From: an uncultured Prevotellaceae bacterium
GTDB lineage: Bacteria > Bacteroidota > Bacteroidia > Bacteroidales > Bacteroidaceae
Direction of reading: 5' to 3'
DNA: 43,707 bases
Assembly (NCBI GenBank): GCA_900316315.1
Contig: ONCK01000006.1
Coordinates: forward strand, 146,163-189,869
The translations under genes and the position numbers were made by a program. Below are positions 19,746-28,549 of the stretch, in pieces. Below the pieces are notes generated by a model. That model was not told the DNA's origin, ran no database searches, and worked only from the letters and a program-made list of their open reading frames with translations. Numbering within the stretch: the first letter of the stretch is position 1; each line of letters starts with the position of its first letter.

Positions 19746-20194
19746 TCTGGTGGACGCGTAGATGCCTCCGGGCCTGCGTAACCATGTATAGGACGGATGT
19801 CATAGCGTGGATTGGCCAAGAGCATGGACAAGGAGCATATGAGTACCACACCTCTCTTGAAATAAAGTTTATAGGTCGCCTGATGAGACGACTATATTTT
19901 TTCTCCTGTTACGGGAGGGCTGTATGCTTCTCGAGAAGCATACAATGTCTCTCTTTGTTGAGGGTCTACCGCTGTCGTAAGTGCCTTTGTTGCGGAAAAT
20001 ATGCCTGTTTGCGTCTTCTAAGGGCGTATGCTGCGAAGAGGGATTTGCCTGCTGGCTGGACATCGGGTGGCGTGCCCAGTCTTTTGCTTTCCTCTTGTAG
20101 GTACTCTGTCTTTTAAGTGCGTCAACTCAGATAGCTGTAAAGGCTTGTCTGTCAGTGACGATGGGAAGCAGATCACTGGCGTTATCGGAAGATG
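19746..20194. other. Intergenic region between convergent kdgK and DUF3943 genes
   Basis: About 450 bases between convergent genes. It contains the 24-bp palindrome at 19921-19944. No gene is supported: open frames begin inside kdgK or lack family resemblance. Confidence 0.6.
19921..19944. repeat. 24-bp perfect palindrome
   Basis: The half-site TGTATGCTTCTC is followed directly by its exact reverse complement. It is preceded by a shorter CTCC...GGAG hairpin (about 19903-19917). No T-run follows on either strand, so a simple intrinsic terminator is not supported. It could be a protein-binding site or a transcript-end hairpin for the convergent genes. Confidence 0.85.
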
Positions 20195-22768
20195 CTAATA
20201 AAATACATAGTTGATACCAAATCGTACCTCGAAGGTCTGTGAGGTTACGTTGGGATAATACTTGTAGTGTGTCTTGCGCAGATAGTATGAGCCGCTGAGT
20301 TCGAGACTGAGGTGCTTGTTAAGCGCGTGGTACATACGGGGTGAAACGACGGTGAGACGGGCGTTGCTATGGTCGCCTTGGGCATTGAGGTAGAGAGGAT
20401 CGGTCGCATCGAGGTCCTTGTGCTCATAGCCCTTCCACGTGAAGATGTTGTAGTAACTGGCAGCGAGTAGGAAGCGGGAGACTGGGCCAAACTGCAGGAG
20501 TGTCTGGCTCTTGACACTGAAGCCACTGCCCATGTTGTAGTCGCGGTCAATCACATTGTAGTAGTCGCTCATCGAGCCTCCGAGCAGGATACCCGACAGG
20601 TGGAAGCTCTGTTGCAGGTAGCGCATGCTGCCACTTCGCTTGAAGCGCATGATGAGTCCTGGACCGGCTGCGGCTGCCTCGGAGATGCGAAAGGGAACTC
20701 GGTCGGTACCGTCCTTGACAGCCTTGGAGTCGTAATAGTTGAAGTGCTGGAATATACCAGCTTGGGCCTCCAAGTGCTCAGTCTCGCTGACTTGAGCCCC
20801 CCAGAGCCGTCCCAGCAGATGGATACCGCTGATGAGAGGCTGGTTGCCGCTCAGGCCAAAGGTGACATTGGCCGTGAAGTAGTCGTAGGGACTGTTTTGC
20901 TCCATGTTCATGGGGTCCCCGTAGGCGATGGAGACGTCGAGATAGGGGTTGCTCTCGCCACGGAAGAGTCCACCCTGGTCGGCGAGATAGCGGTTGCCGG
21001 CCGACAAGGCAAGGGTCACGGGCAGCTTGGTGTAGTCGTGGTATTTGTAATACTTATCACTGACCTGCCAGGCTCGTCCCGTCACGATGCGGTTGAACGC
21101 ACGGATCGGGCAGATGACGGCTCCTGCTAGTTCGCGCAGGAAACGTTTCATTCCGCGGTCTCTGTCGTCGAGCACAAGGGCACTGAGACGATGTGTCACT
21201 TCGCCCAAGCATACGCCGCCGATGGTCGTTGCCATGAGGTCGTTGATGGCAGGAGGCTCTATCTCACAGGTCATCTCCCACATAAGCGATCCACACAGCG
21301 AGTAGGGCACGCTCTGCCAGAAATTGAGTCCGTTGCACCGTGCTGAGTTGAAGTAGAGTCCTCCATGGTAGGGGTGGGCAAACAGATTGGTCGAGAACTG
21401 GTCATTGTCCCATACAAACCCATGCTTGAAATTGTGGTGTATCGTGTGGAGATTGATCTGGGCGAAGTCCTCATTCATAACAAACCGGTCAAAGCTCTGT
21501 ACAAGCACATTGATGCCAAAGGCCTGCAAAGCGGCGCGCCAGGGGCGGGGCTTGATGAGTCGTGGGTCGTTGAAGGCGTAGATGGAATCAGCTGCCGTCT
21601 GCTCTATCTGGGCAAGTGTCGCCGATGGATTGGGCGAGTCATCGTTGAGATGCTGCGGGCGTAGATTGACCGTGAGGCCTGCTTCGACTAAGGGACGATT
21701 GCGGTAGTGACGCCAGTGGTAGTAGTGGCGCGTGTCGCCCCATCCGATACTGGCCATCAGTCCCAGCGCGGAGTTGATGCTGTAGTCGGCGTTGAGATGC
21801 GCTTGCATGGAGAAGAGTCTCTCGGGACTGTCCTCGGAGTGCTGCTCAAAGGTCTCGATATGGTAGTACCCGATGTCACCGCTCAGCGACAGATGGGGAG
21901 AGACGTTGAAGTATTGGCCAATGCGATAGAATAAGGCGCCCGAAAACTTCTTGTCGAGCCCCATATAGTGGGTGCCGAAGCCGATGATGTTGTATGTGGA
22001 GCGATTGCGGAAGCGTACGGCGAGATTAAACTTGGAACTCGTGCCGATATATCCCAGGAGGTCTATCTTGGTCTTGGGATTGACATTGACGAGCCCTACC
22101 TTGTGAGCTACAGTATCGCGGCTGAAGTTGACCAAGCCTATCTGTACACCGCGCGGATGGCTCATGCAACTGTTGAAGAAACCTACTTGGGAGCCAGAGA
22201 GCGTATCGGCATAGTTGTATATGGCAACCTGAAGACCGCGCATCCGGCTTGAGGTGATATTGACGAGAGCAGCCAGCTGCGTACCCCGCTTGACTCCCAT
22301 TGAGACATTGCTGACGGAGGCCAGCTGGAGCCCGCGGAAAGGCGAGGAGCAGACATTGCTCAGTCCGGCGACCTGTACACCATGCAACTTGCCGGCGATA
22401 TTGGTGAGGCCGGAAAACTGGAGTCCTCCGGAGTGGTTGGCGGCACTTCCGAGCGCATTAAACTGTATGCCGCTCACCTTGTCACTATAGCCCAGCAGGC
22501 CCAGATTGGCCCAGCGGGGCGTCTTGCCCAGATTGAAAGCCAGATAGCCACGGTGCGGATGACGGATAGCCTTCTGGGCAGACGTGAGAGTATCGGTATC
22601 AGATGGTCTTGATGAGGCGGTGATGGCTGAAGTATTGGTCGTGTCCAGTGGTATCATCCCCGGCCTTGCTGCGGGTACTGCTTGTGCATCCTGCGTCGGC
22701 AGAAGCATGGTCAGGCAGATCAGCAGAAAGCTGAGAAGGAGGCAGGGCAGTCGTGTCAGTCGTAACAT
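20195..22768 (-). CDS. DUF3943 outer-membrane-type protein with N-terminal surface-repeat solenoid
   Basis: An 857-residue exported protein: signal peptide in the first 30 residues (LLLSFLLICLTMLLPTQDAQA), then a low-complexity linker. Residues about 100-228 hold eight or so repeats of 14-16 residues with pattern G-x-Q-x-x-x-x-x-N (GIQ100, GLQ115, GVQ130, GLQ146, GTQ162, GLQ178, GSQ192, GVQ207), like the LA_2272-type surface repeat. Residues 405-560 match DUF3943: NLFAHPYHGGLYFNSAR, WEMTCEIEPPAINDLMATTIGGVCLGEVTHRLSAL. The remainder to Phe-Tyr at the C-terminus alternates in the manner of an outer-membrane beta barrel. Function is unknown. It lies 99 bases downstream of a DUF4421 gene on the same strand. 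Confidence 0.82.
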   Translation of the reverse strand: MLRLTRLPCLLLSFLLICLTMLLPTQDAQAVPAARPGMIPLDTTNTSAITASSRPSDTDTLTSAQKAIRHPHRGYLAFNLGKTPRWANLGLLGYSDKVSGIQFNALGSAANHSGGLQFSGLTNIAGKLHGVQVAGLSNVCSSPFRGLQLASVSNVSMGVKRGTQLAALVNITSSRMRGLQVAIYNYADTLSGSQVGFFNSCMSHPRGVQIGLVNFSRDTVAHKVGLVNVNPKTKIDLLGYIGTSSKFNLAVRFRNRSTYNIIGFGTHYMGLDKKFSGALFYRIGQYFNVSPHLSLSGDIGYYHIETFEQHSEDSPERLFSMQAHLNADYSINSALGLMASIGWGDTRHYYHWRHYRNRPLVEAGLTVNLRPQHLNDDSPNPSATLAQIEQTAADSIYAFNDPRLIKPRPWRAALQAFGINVLVQSFDRFVMNEDFAQINLHTIHHNFKHGFVWDNDQFSTNLFAHPYHGGLYFNSARCNGLNFWQSVPYSLCGSLMWEMTCEIEPPAINDLMATTIGGVCLGEVTHRLSALVLDDRDRGMKRFLRELAGAVICPIRAFNRIVTGRAWQVSDKYYKYHDYTKLPVTLALSAGNRYLADQGGLFRGESNPYLDVSIAYGDPMNMEQNSPYDYFTANVTFGLSGNQPLISGIHLLGRLWGAQVSETEHLEAQAGIFQHFNYYDSKAVKDGTDRVPFRISEAAAAGPGLIMRFKRSGSMRYLQQSFHLSGILLGGSMSDYYNVIDRDYNMGSGFSVKSQTLLQFGPVSRFLLAASYYNIFTWKGYEHKDLDATDPLYLNAQGDHSNARLTVVSPRMYHALNKHLSLELSGSYYLRKTHYKYYPNVTSQTFEVRFGINYVFY

Positions 22769-22775
22769 ACTTTGA

Positions 22776-22783
22776 CAAAAGTA
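22776..22783 (-). promoter_or_regulatory. -7 box immediately before the DUF3943 gene
   Basis: The minus strand reads TACTTTTG, an exact TAnnTTTG match, ending 7 bases before the ATG at 22768. A start there would leave almost no leader. A -33 TTG is not evident. Confidence 0.4.
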
Positions 22784-22867
22784 AGAAAAAAGCCCGATAT
22801 CCTTGGGCGGAATGTGACATTTGAAGCAGTAATACCTACAAAAAGGTCATTTCAACGCGTCTCAATG

Positions 22868-23917
22868 TCAGAATCGGATACCCCAGAAGGTACGGACGCG
22901 CCACTTGAGGCTCCTAAGCAGGAGCTTATCCTCATCGCCCACGCGGGAGTAATTGTAAACGACGGTAGAACCGATGAAGCAATGTTTCCATGAGTAGATG
23001 AAAGCTCCGCGGCCTGTGACAATGATTTCGGGTATCTTGTAGTTGAGATGTACGCGCTGCGGGCCGTTGAACATGGTGATGTGGGAGTAGAGTATCATCG
23101 TGGGCAGCAGAGACATGTGGATCAGGATACGACGATGGGGTATGAAATTGTATCCGTATCCGCCGCCGATGGCAAAGTTGTGCATACGCAGGCTGACAGC
23201 GCCCCGCTTGCCACTGACAGAATCAGCGTTGATATGGTTCCACTGATACGACAGTCCCAGGAGCCAACTGCCCGCCGAGCGACGCTGGATATACGACTGG
23301 CTGAAGGCTGCGGGGAAGGAGAAACGTCGGTAGTTGAAGGCGTAGTAACCATTGATATTGAGCTGTTGCTGGTAGAGGTCACCTCTGTTGATGTGTGCCT
23401 TGAGTCCGTCGCGATCAATAGTACCGTTGTAGGTCTTGTTGCTGGAGTAGGCGATGTCAAATCCGTAGCGGTTGGCGTAGCTATTCATATTGAATTCAAA
23501 GCTATTGTTCTGTCCCTTGAAATGGGCGGGATTGAAGGCTATGCCGGCTGCAAGACCTCTATAGGCTGCACTGATGCTCAGCGTGTTGCGGAAGTCAGCT
23601 TGCAGACTGGAGTGGAAGCGACTGCTGCCTGATAGTCCTCTGGCGTCCATACCTGACCCGGAAGTGTTGATGCGCAGCTTGAGGGTCCACTTCTCGCTGG
23701 GGCGACGTATATAGGTCGTGTCCACTTTGACGCCGTAGTACCTCTGTGCCGTGATGCTGTCGATGCGATGGCGGTGCACCTCTCTGAGGCTGTCCATCCG
23801 CACGCTCCGACTGTGGAGATGACCGTTAGCCGTCTGGGGATGTAATACGGGCTCTTGTGCCGTGACAGTGAGCACTGCCAGCTGGAGCAAGGCGAGAAGG
23901 AGGGCATATGACTTCAT
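22868..23917 (-). CDS. DUF4421 outer-membrane-type protein
   Basis: A 349-residue exported protein with signal peptide MKSYALLLALLQLAVLTVTAQ. The line VDTTYIRRPSEKWTLKLRINTSGSGM (about residues 65-90) is the characteristic start of the DUF4421 family of Bacteroidales, followed by alternating amphipathic strands typical of a beta barrel and ending in RTFWGIRF, with a terminal Phe as in many outer membrane proteins. Function is unknown. A weak -7-like box (TAACTTTA, 23926-23933, minus) ends 8 bases before the ATG. The DUF3943 gene follows on the same strand. Confidence 0.82.
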   Translation of the reverse strand: MKSYALLLALLQLAVLTVTAQEPVLHPQTANGHLHSRSVRMDSLREVHRHRIDSITAQRYYGVKVDTTYIRRPSEKWTLKLRINTSGSGMDARGLSGSSRFHSSLQADFRNTLSISAAYRGLAAGIAFNPAHFKGQNNSFEFNMNSYANRYGFDIAYSSNKTYNGTIDRDGLKAHINRGDLYQQQLNINGYYAFNYRRFSFPAAFSQSYIQRRSAGSWLLGLSYQWNHINADSVSGKRGAVSLRMHNFAIGGGYGYNFIPHRRILIHMSLLPTMILYSHITMFNGPQRVHLNYKIPEIIVTGRGAFIYSWKHCFIGSTVVYNYSRVGDEDKLLLRSLKWRVRTFWGIRF

Positions 23918-24088
23918 AGATGCCGTAAAGTTAATGTTTTTTTAGCAACTCATAATACCTTAGGCCTCTTGTTATTGTCGGCTTGGGACAGATTACTCCC
24001 TTATTGCTATACAAAAACGTACAATCTGCCCAGTCTTTGTGCTACTTGCAGGCATTGTGATTCAGGGAGGACAGGGCTTACCGTGTAT

Positions 24089-24126
24089 ATAAAAAGTCCC
24101 GGCAGACTGTGGTGGCCTGTCGGGAC
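24089..24126 (-). terminator. Intrinsic terminator of the ilv operon
   Basis: GTCCCGGCAG (24096-24105) pairs with CTGTCGGGAC (24117-24126) with one wobble, around an 11-base loop. On the minus strand the stem is followed at once by TTTTTATATA. It lies about 50 bases downstream of the ilvC stop, the right place to end the ilvD-B-N-thioesterase-C transcript. Confidence 0.85.
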
Positions 24127-24178
24127 GGTGGATACTCGTGACTCCTCCGCAGAGGAGTTGGAGCAAAATGGATCAGAA

Positions 24179-25222
24179 TTAGTTGTTCTCAGGACGCAGC
24201 TTACGTACGACCTCACCGGTGCGCCACATCTCGCTGTCGTGGAGAGCCTTGAGCTCGGCGTTGAGTTTTTCGCGGTAGTTGGGCTGTGAGTTGCTGTCGA
24301 TGGAGACCTGAGCCTCGTGGCCAGACTTGACACTCTCATAGAGCTTCTGCATCACAGGCTTGATAGCGTCGTGGAACGGGCCCATCCAGTCGAGTGCACC
24401 GCGCTGTGCTGTAGTAGAGCAGTTAGCATACATCCAGTCCATACCGTTCTTGCCGACCATAGGCAGGAGAGACTGTGTAAACTCCTCGACGGTCTCATTG
24501 AAGGCCTCGGAAGGTGTGTGACCATTCTCACGCAGTGTCTCGTACTGTGCGAGGAAGAGTCCCTGTACGGCACCCATCAGTGCGCCACGCTCACCGGTCA
24601 GGTCGGAGTATACCTCACGCTTGAAGTCTGTCTTGAACATATAGCCGGAACCGATACCGATGCCGATGGCCATTGTACGGTCGAGAGCTTTGCCTGTAGC
24701 GTCTTGGTAGACGGCGTAGCTGGAGTTGATGCCACGGCCCTCGAGGAAGAGGCTACGGAGGCTCGTACCGGAACCCTTAGGTGCGACCATGATGACATCG
24801 ATGTCAGCAGGGGGTACGATATGAGTGCGCTCCTTGTAGGTGATTGCGAAACCATGGCTGAAGTAGAGGGCATTGCCTGGCTTGAGGTGCTTCTCTATAT
24901 TGGGCCACTGCTCGATCTGGGCGGCATCGCTCAGAAGCATGCAGATGATGGTACCCTTCTCGGCAGCTTCTTCGATGGAGAAGAGGGTCTGTCCGGGAAC
25001 CCATCCGTCGCCTTTGGCCTTCTCAAACGTCTTACCTTGACGCTGACCTACGATGACGTTGAATCCGTTGTCGCGCAGGTTGCATGCCTGGCCCGGGCCC
25101 TGGATACCATAACCCAAGACGGCAATGGTCTCATCCTTGAGCACTTCGCGTGCTTTCTCAAGAGGGAATTCCTCGCGTGTGGCTACCTCTTCGATAGTTC
25201 CACCAAAATTGATTTTTGCCAT
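24179..25222 (-). CDS. ilvC: Ketol-acid reductoisomerase
   Basis: A 347-residue class I (short) enzyme that isomerises and reduces acetolactate or acetohydroxybutyrate to the dihydroxy acids of valine, leucine and isoleucine synthesis, using NAD(P)H and Mg2+. The Rossmann motif is GYGIQG (residues 37-42) with the cofactor-specificity loop VGQRQGKTF after it. Later landmarks include HGFAITY, VIMVAPKGSGTSLRSLFLEGRG, and the catalytic helices DLTGERGALMGAVQGLF and SEAFNETVEEFTQ. It is the last gene of the ilv operon and is followed by an intrinsic terminator. Confidence 0.97.
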   Translation of the reverse strand: MAKINFGGTIEEVATREEFPLEKAREVLKDETIAVLGYGIQGPGQACNLRDNGFNVIVGQRQGKTFEKAKGDGWVPGQTLFSIEEAAEKGTIICMLLSDAAQIEQWPNIEKHLKPGNALYFSHGFAITYKERTHIVPPADIDVIMVAPKGSGTSLRSLFLEGRGINSSYAVYQDATGKALDRTMAIGIGIGSGYMFKTDFKREVYSDLTGERGALMGAVQGLFLAQYETLRENGHTPSEAFNETVEEFTQSLLPMVGKNGMDWMYANCSTTAQRGALDWMGPFHDAIKPVMQKLYESVKSGHEAQVSIDSNSQPNYREKLNAELKALHDSEMWRTGEVVRKLRPENN

Positions 25223-25300
25223 AATCTGAAGTGATTAAAGTGTTAAACGAATGTTGTATTTATTTGATATGAATTTGCATTGTAATTAAATGTTTTCCGA

Positions 25301-26098
25301 CTATGTCTCGTGGCGAGGCGCAAAGCGGACGGCGCAGCGGCAGCAGACGGTCTCCTCGTCATTGGCATTGGCCTTGCGCATCTCGGCTACGCCCTCCGGA
25401 TGGTCGGCGGCAGGTGGGTCGAGGTAGAGCTTGAGGGTGTCTCCCTGATAGCTCTCGGCTACATAGTCCATCTCGAGACGGCTGACCTGATGGCTGACAT
25501 AGTGGGAAAGCGGAAAGGCATCGAGCAGATACTCAATATAGCGTATGCTGTTGACATGACCGTTGGTGTCGATATCAGAGTAGTATGTGGGGCGTTCCAT
25601 CAGAGGCGTTGTGGAATTAGCGCGAAGGCGACGCGAACGCTCTACGGTGTTGGTGAGCGGTCCGGCGGCATATTGGCTGATGCTATGCTCAAAGAGATGG
25701 TCGAGCAGCTCGGGCTGACGTGTCAGGCTGTTGATCATGGCCCAGATGGTTAGTACTTGGCCGACCTGGTGCCCTTGGGCATCTGTCAGTGCGAAGCAGC
25801 GCTCAGAGAAGAAGCGGTAGCTGGTTTTGACCCATGTGGAGATACTGTACTGTTCGCCGACGCGGGGCCAGCGATTGACTTCGACAACCATACGGCTCAA
25901 TACCCAGAGGTAGGCGGTGCCGTCTTTGACGATACTGTTGAAGCCTCGCTTGTCGGCGTGGAGGGACGCGGCGCTCAGGATGCGCTTGCCCAGTACGTCC
26001 CAACTGAGCTGTCCCTTGAAGTCAGCGTCAAAGGGGTCCACACGGTAGGTGAAGGTGTCGACGAGCGGATTGGTGGATATCGTACTGTCTGATGTCAT
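25301..26098 (-). CDS. Acyl-ACP thioesterase (FatA/FatB-like, double hotdog)
   Basis: A 265-residue thioesterase that releases fatty acids from acyl carrier protein. The N-terminal hotdog runs from FTYRVDPFDADFKGQLSW through VVEVNRWPRVGEQYSISTWV; the second half carries SDIDTNGHVNSIRYIEYLLD, where D177, N179 and H181 match the DxNxHVN catalytic motif of plant-type acyl-ACP thioesterases. It sits between ilvN (42 bases) and ilvC (78 bases) on the same strand. I recognise this placement from other Bacteroidales ilv operons. The position suggests coordination of fatty acid release with branched-chain precursor supply, which is inference. Confidence 0.9.
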   Translation of the reverse strand: MTSDSTISTNPLVDTFTYRVDPFDADFKGQLSWDVLGKRILSAASLHADKRGFNSIVKDGTAYLWVLSRMVVEVNRWPRVGEQYSISTWVKTSYRFFSERCFALTDAQGHQVGQVLTIWAMINSLTRQPELLDHLFEHSISQYAAGPLTNTVERSRRLRANSTTPLMERPTYYSDIDTNGHVNSIRYIEYLLDAFPLSHYVSHQVSRLEMDYVAESYQGDTLKLYLDPPAADHPEGVAEMRKANANDEETVCCRCAVRFAPRHET

Positions 26099-26140
26099 GG
26101 TATCGGTGTATGATGTACAGCGTGATGTCAGTTCTACCTT

Positions 26141-26722
26141 TTAGTCGTGATGGCTCTCACGCTGCTCTGCCTCCTCGTAGCGTCGCTGACGTTCATCAAG
26201 GTATTCGTTGAGCAACTCGCGCTTATTGCGCGTGATGGCAATGGCGCCGGAGCGCACATACTGCAGGACGCAGTCATATTGCTTGAGACACTGGAAGAGG
26301 CTGACAATCTCATCGGTCAGTCCAACCATGGAGACGACTGCATAGGTGGGGTTGACCTCTGTGATGCTGCCGCTGTGATGGCGTACGGCTCTGGAAATCT
26401 CGGGATGCTTGAGAAGCTTGTCGGTCGAAATCTTGTAGAGAGCGACTTCCTGGGTGTAAACGTCAGAACTGACGTAGTAATCGCTGCGTACGACGCCTAT
26501 CTTCTTGGCAATCTGCTTGGAGACCTTCTCCATGGTTAGCTCGTCGCCGTAACAGGTGATTGTATAGCGGTGCAGTCCCTCAATGCTGGAGGCTGAGGTG
26601 TTGAGACTCTCAATATTGACTTGTCGACGTGCAAATACGGAAGTGATTTCATTGAGCACGCCGGAGGTATTTTCGGAGAAGATGATAAATGTATAGAGTG
26701 TCTTGCTGTCTTGATTATCCAT
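26141..26722 (-). CDS. ilvN: Acetolactate synthase small (regulatory) subunit
   Basis: A 193-residue ACT-domain protein that binds the catalytic subunit IlvB and confers feedback inhibition by valine. The first ACT domain starts YTFIIFSENTSGVLNEITSVFARRQVNIESLNTS (about residues 11-44); a second regulatory half contains SRAVRHHSGSITEVNPTYAVVSMVGLTDEIVSLF. The charged C-terminal tail (LDERQRRYEEAEQRESHHD) is rich in Glu, Arg and His. It lies 11 bases downstream of ilvB, as expected for a stoichiometric partner. Confidence 0.95.
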   Translation of the reverse strand: MDNQDSKTLYTFIIFSENTSGVLNEITSVFARRQVNIESLNTSASSIEGLHRYTITCYGDELTMEKVSKQIAKKIGVVRSDYYVSSDVYTQEVALYKISTDKLLKHPEISRAVRHHSGSITEVNPTYAVVSMVGLTDEIVSLFQCLKQYDCVLQYVRSGAIAITRNKRELLNEYLDERQRRYEEAEQRESHHD

Positions 26723-26733
26723 GGCGTACAGAT

Positions 26734-28431
26734 TTATTTAAGTTCGAGCATCATGTCGTCTACATCGCTTCCCGGACTTGTCATCGGGAGCACATTGTCC
26801 TCTTCCATGACGGCAGCGTGGAGGAAGAAGGGGCCATCGGCCTCTAGCATCTGCTTGACAGCGTCTTTGAGGTCCTCGCGCTTGGTCACGACGGTGTAAG
26901 GTATCTGGTAGGCCTTGGCGATGAGGCTGTAATCGGGGTTGAGCATGTGGGTGAAGCTGTAGCGACGGTTGTAGAAGAGCTGTTGCCACTGGCGTACGTT
27001 GCCCAGGAAGTTGTTGTCGAGGAGTACAATCTTGACAGGAGCCTTCTGCTCCATGATGGTACCGAGTTCCTCGATGGTCATCTGAAGTCCGCCGTCACCG
27101 GAGAAGAGGCAGACTTGACGGCCCGGTGCGCCAAAGGTAGCGCCTATGGCTGCGGGCAGACCAAATCCCATGGTACCCATACCGCCTGAGGTGACGAGAC
27201 TGCGGTGCTGCTCCAGCTTGCTGTAGCGGGCCGCTATCATCTGGTTTTGGCCGACATCGGTCACGCAGATAGCCTGTCCATGGCTTTGCTCGGCCACTTC
27301 GTTGACTACTTCGCCCATTCTGACGGGGCCCTCTGTGGGATGTACTTCGGGATTGATGACATATTTTGTCTCCTTGTCCTGATAGGGCTTGAAGGAGGCA
27401 ATCCACTCTGTGTGTTTATTGGGCTTGACGAGCTTGAGCACCTCGGCTACGGTGTCCTTGCAGTCGCCCAATACTGCTACATCTACAGGTACATTCTTGT
27501 TGATTTCGGCGGGGTCGATGTCAAAGTGTATCTTCTTAGCCTGACGGGCGTAGGTGGAGAGCTTGCCGGTGATACGGTCGGCGAAACGCAGTCCGATGCC
27601 GATGAGGAGATCACACTCTTGCGTCTTGACGTTGCTGGCGAGACTGCCGTGCATACCCAGCATGCCGACCTTGAGAGGATGGTCTGTGGGGAGGGCAGAG
27701 AGACCAAGCAGCGTGCAACCTGCAGGTATATCGGCGCGCTCGATTAGTTGGCGGACTTCCTCTTGGGCTCCTCCGAGCTCAACGCCTTGTCCGATAAGCA
27801 GCAGGGGACGCTTGCTCTCATTGATGAGCTGGGCGGCCTGACGGATGCTGTCTTGAGAGATGGACGGCACGGGGTCGTAGCCTCTCATGTAGCCAATCTT
27901 CTCAGGCACATAGTCGGTCGTCTCTACTTGGGCATTGCGAGTGAAGTCAAGTACGACAGGTCCCGGACGTCCTGTGCTGGCGATATGGAAAGCATAGGCT
28001 ACGGCGTGGGCCACGTCCTTGGCACTGCGTATCTGGTAGGCCCACTTGCTGATGGGGCGTACGACATTGACAAGGTCGCATTCCTGAAAAGCATCGGTAC
28101 CCAGGCTCTTGGCTCCTACTTGGCCTGCAATGACGACGACTGGTGTGCTGTCAAGCATGGCATCGGCAATGCCGGTGACGGTGTTGGTAGCGCCCGGGCC
28201 GCTGGTGACGATGCAGACGCCCACCTTGCCACTCACCCGGGCGTAGCCCTGAGCTGCATGGATGGCACCTTGCTCATGACGCACCAGTATGTGGTTGAGC
28301 TTGTCGCGCTTGTCGTAGAGCGCATCGTAGACGGGCATGATTGCTCCTCCCGGATAACCGAAGAGGGTGTCGACTTTGGCATCGATTAGACTCCGGAGGA
28401 ATATCTCTGCTCCTGATAACTTTTCGGACAT
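26734..28431 (-). CDS. ilvB: Acetolactate synthase large (catalytic) subunit
   Basis: A 565-residue thiamine diphosphate and FAD enzyme that condenses pyruvate with pyruvate or 2-oxobutyrate. The catalytic glutamate is E53 in VRHEQGAIHAAQGYAR, the FGYPGGAIMPVYDAL start is typical, and the thiamine-binding motif is GDGGLQMTIEELGTI followed by LLDNNFLGNVRQWQQLFY. The central domain (about residues 190-330) binds FAD in the family. It is the second gene of the ilv operon, 118 bases after ilvD, and directly precedes ilvN. Confidence 0.97.
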   Translation of the reverse strand: MSEKLSGAEIFLRSLIDAKVDTLFGYPGGAIMPVYDALYDKRDKLNHILVRHEQGAIHAAQGYARVSGKVGVCIVTSGPGATNTVTGIADAMLDSTPVVVIAGQVGAKSLGTDAFQECDLVNVVRPISKWAYQIRSAKDVAHAVAYAFHIASTGRPGPVVLDFTRNAQVETTDYVPEKIGYMRGYDPVPSISQDSIRQAAQLINESKRPLLLIGQGVELGGAQEEVRQLIERADIPAGCTLLGLSALPTDHPLKVGMLGMHGSLASNVKTQECDLLIGIGLRFADRITGKLSTYARQAKKIHFDIDPAEINKNVPVDVAVLGDCKDTVAEVLKLVKPNKHTEWIASFKPYQDKETKYVINPEVHPTEGPVRMGEVVNEVAEQSHGQAICVTDVGQNQMIAARYSKLEQHRSLVTSGGMGTMGFGLPAAIGATFGAPGRQVCLFSGDGGLQMTIEELGTIMEQKAPVKIVLLDNNFLGNVRQWQQLFYNRRYSFTHMLNPDYSLIAKAYQIPYTVVTKREDLKDAVKQMLEADGPFFLHAAVMEEDNVLPMTSPGSDVDDMMLELK

Positions 28432-28549
28432 GTTGCTTAATGTGTGTGGTCTTATATTTGAGCGGGGCTTGGTGCTCCGCTATGTTGCTTGTTTGTTGAC
28501 GGCTGGCAGACAGTAGAACTGATGTCGGCCGGAAAGAAGGGGAAGACGG

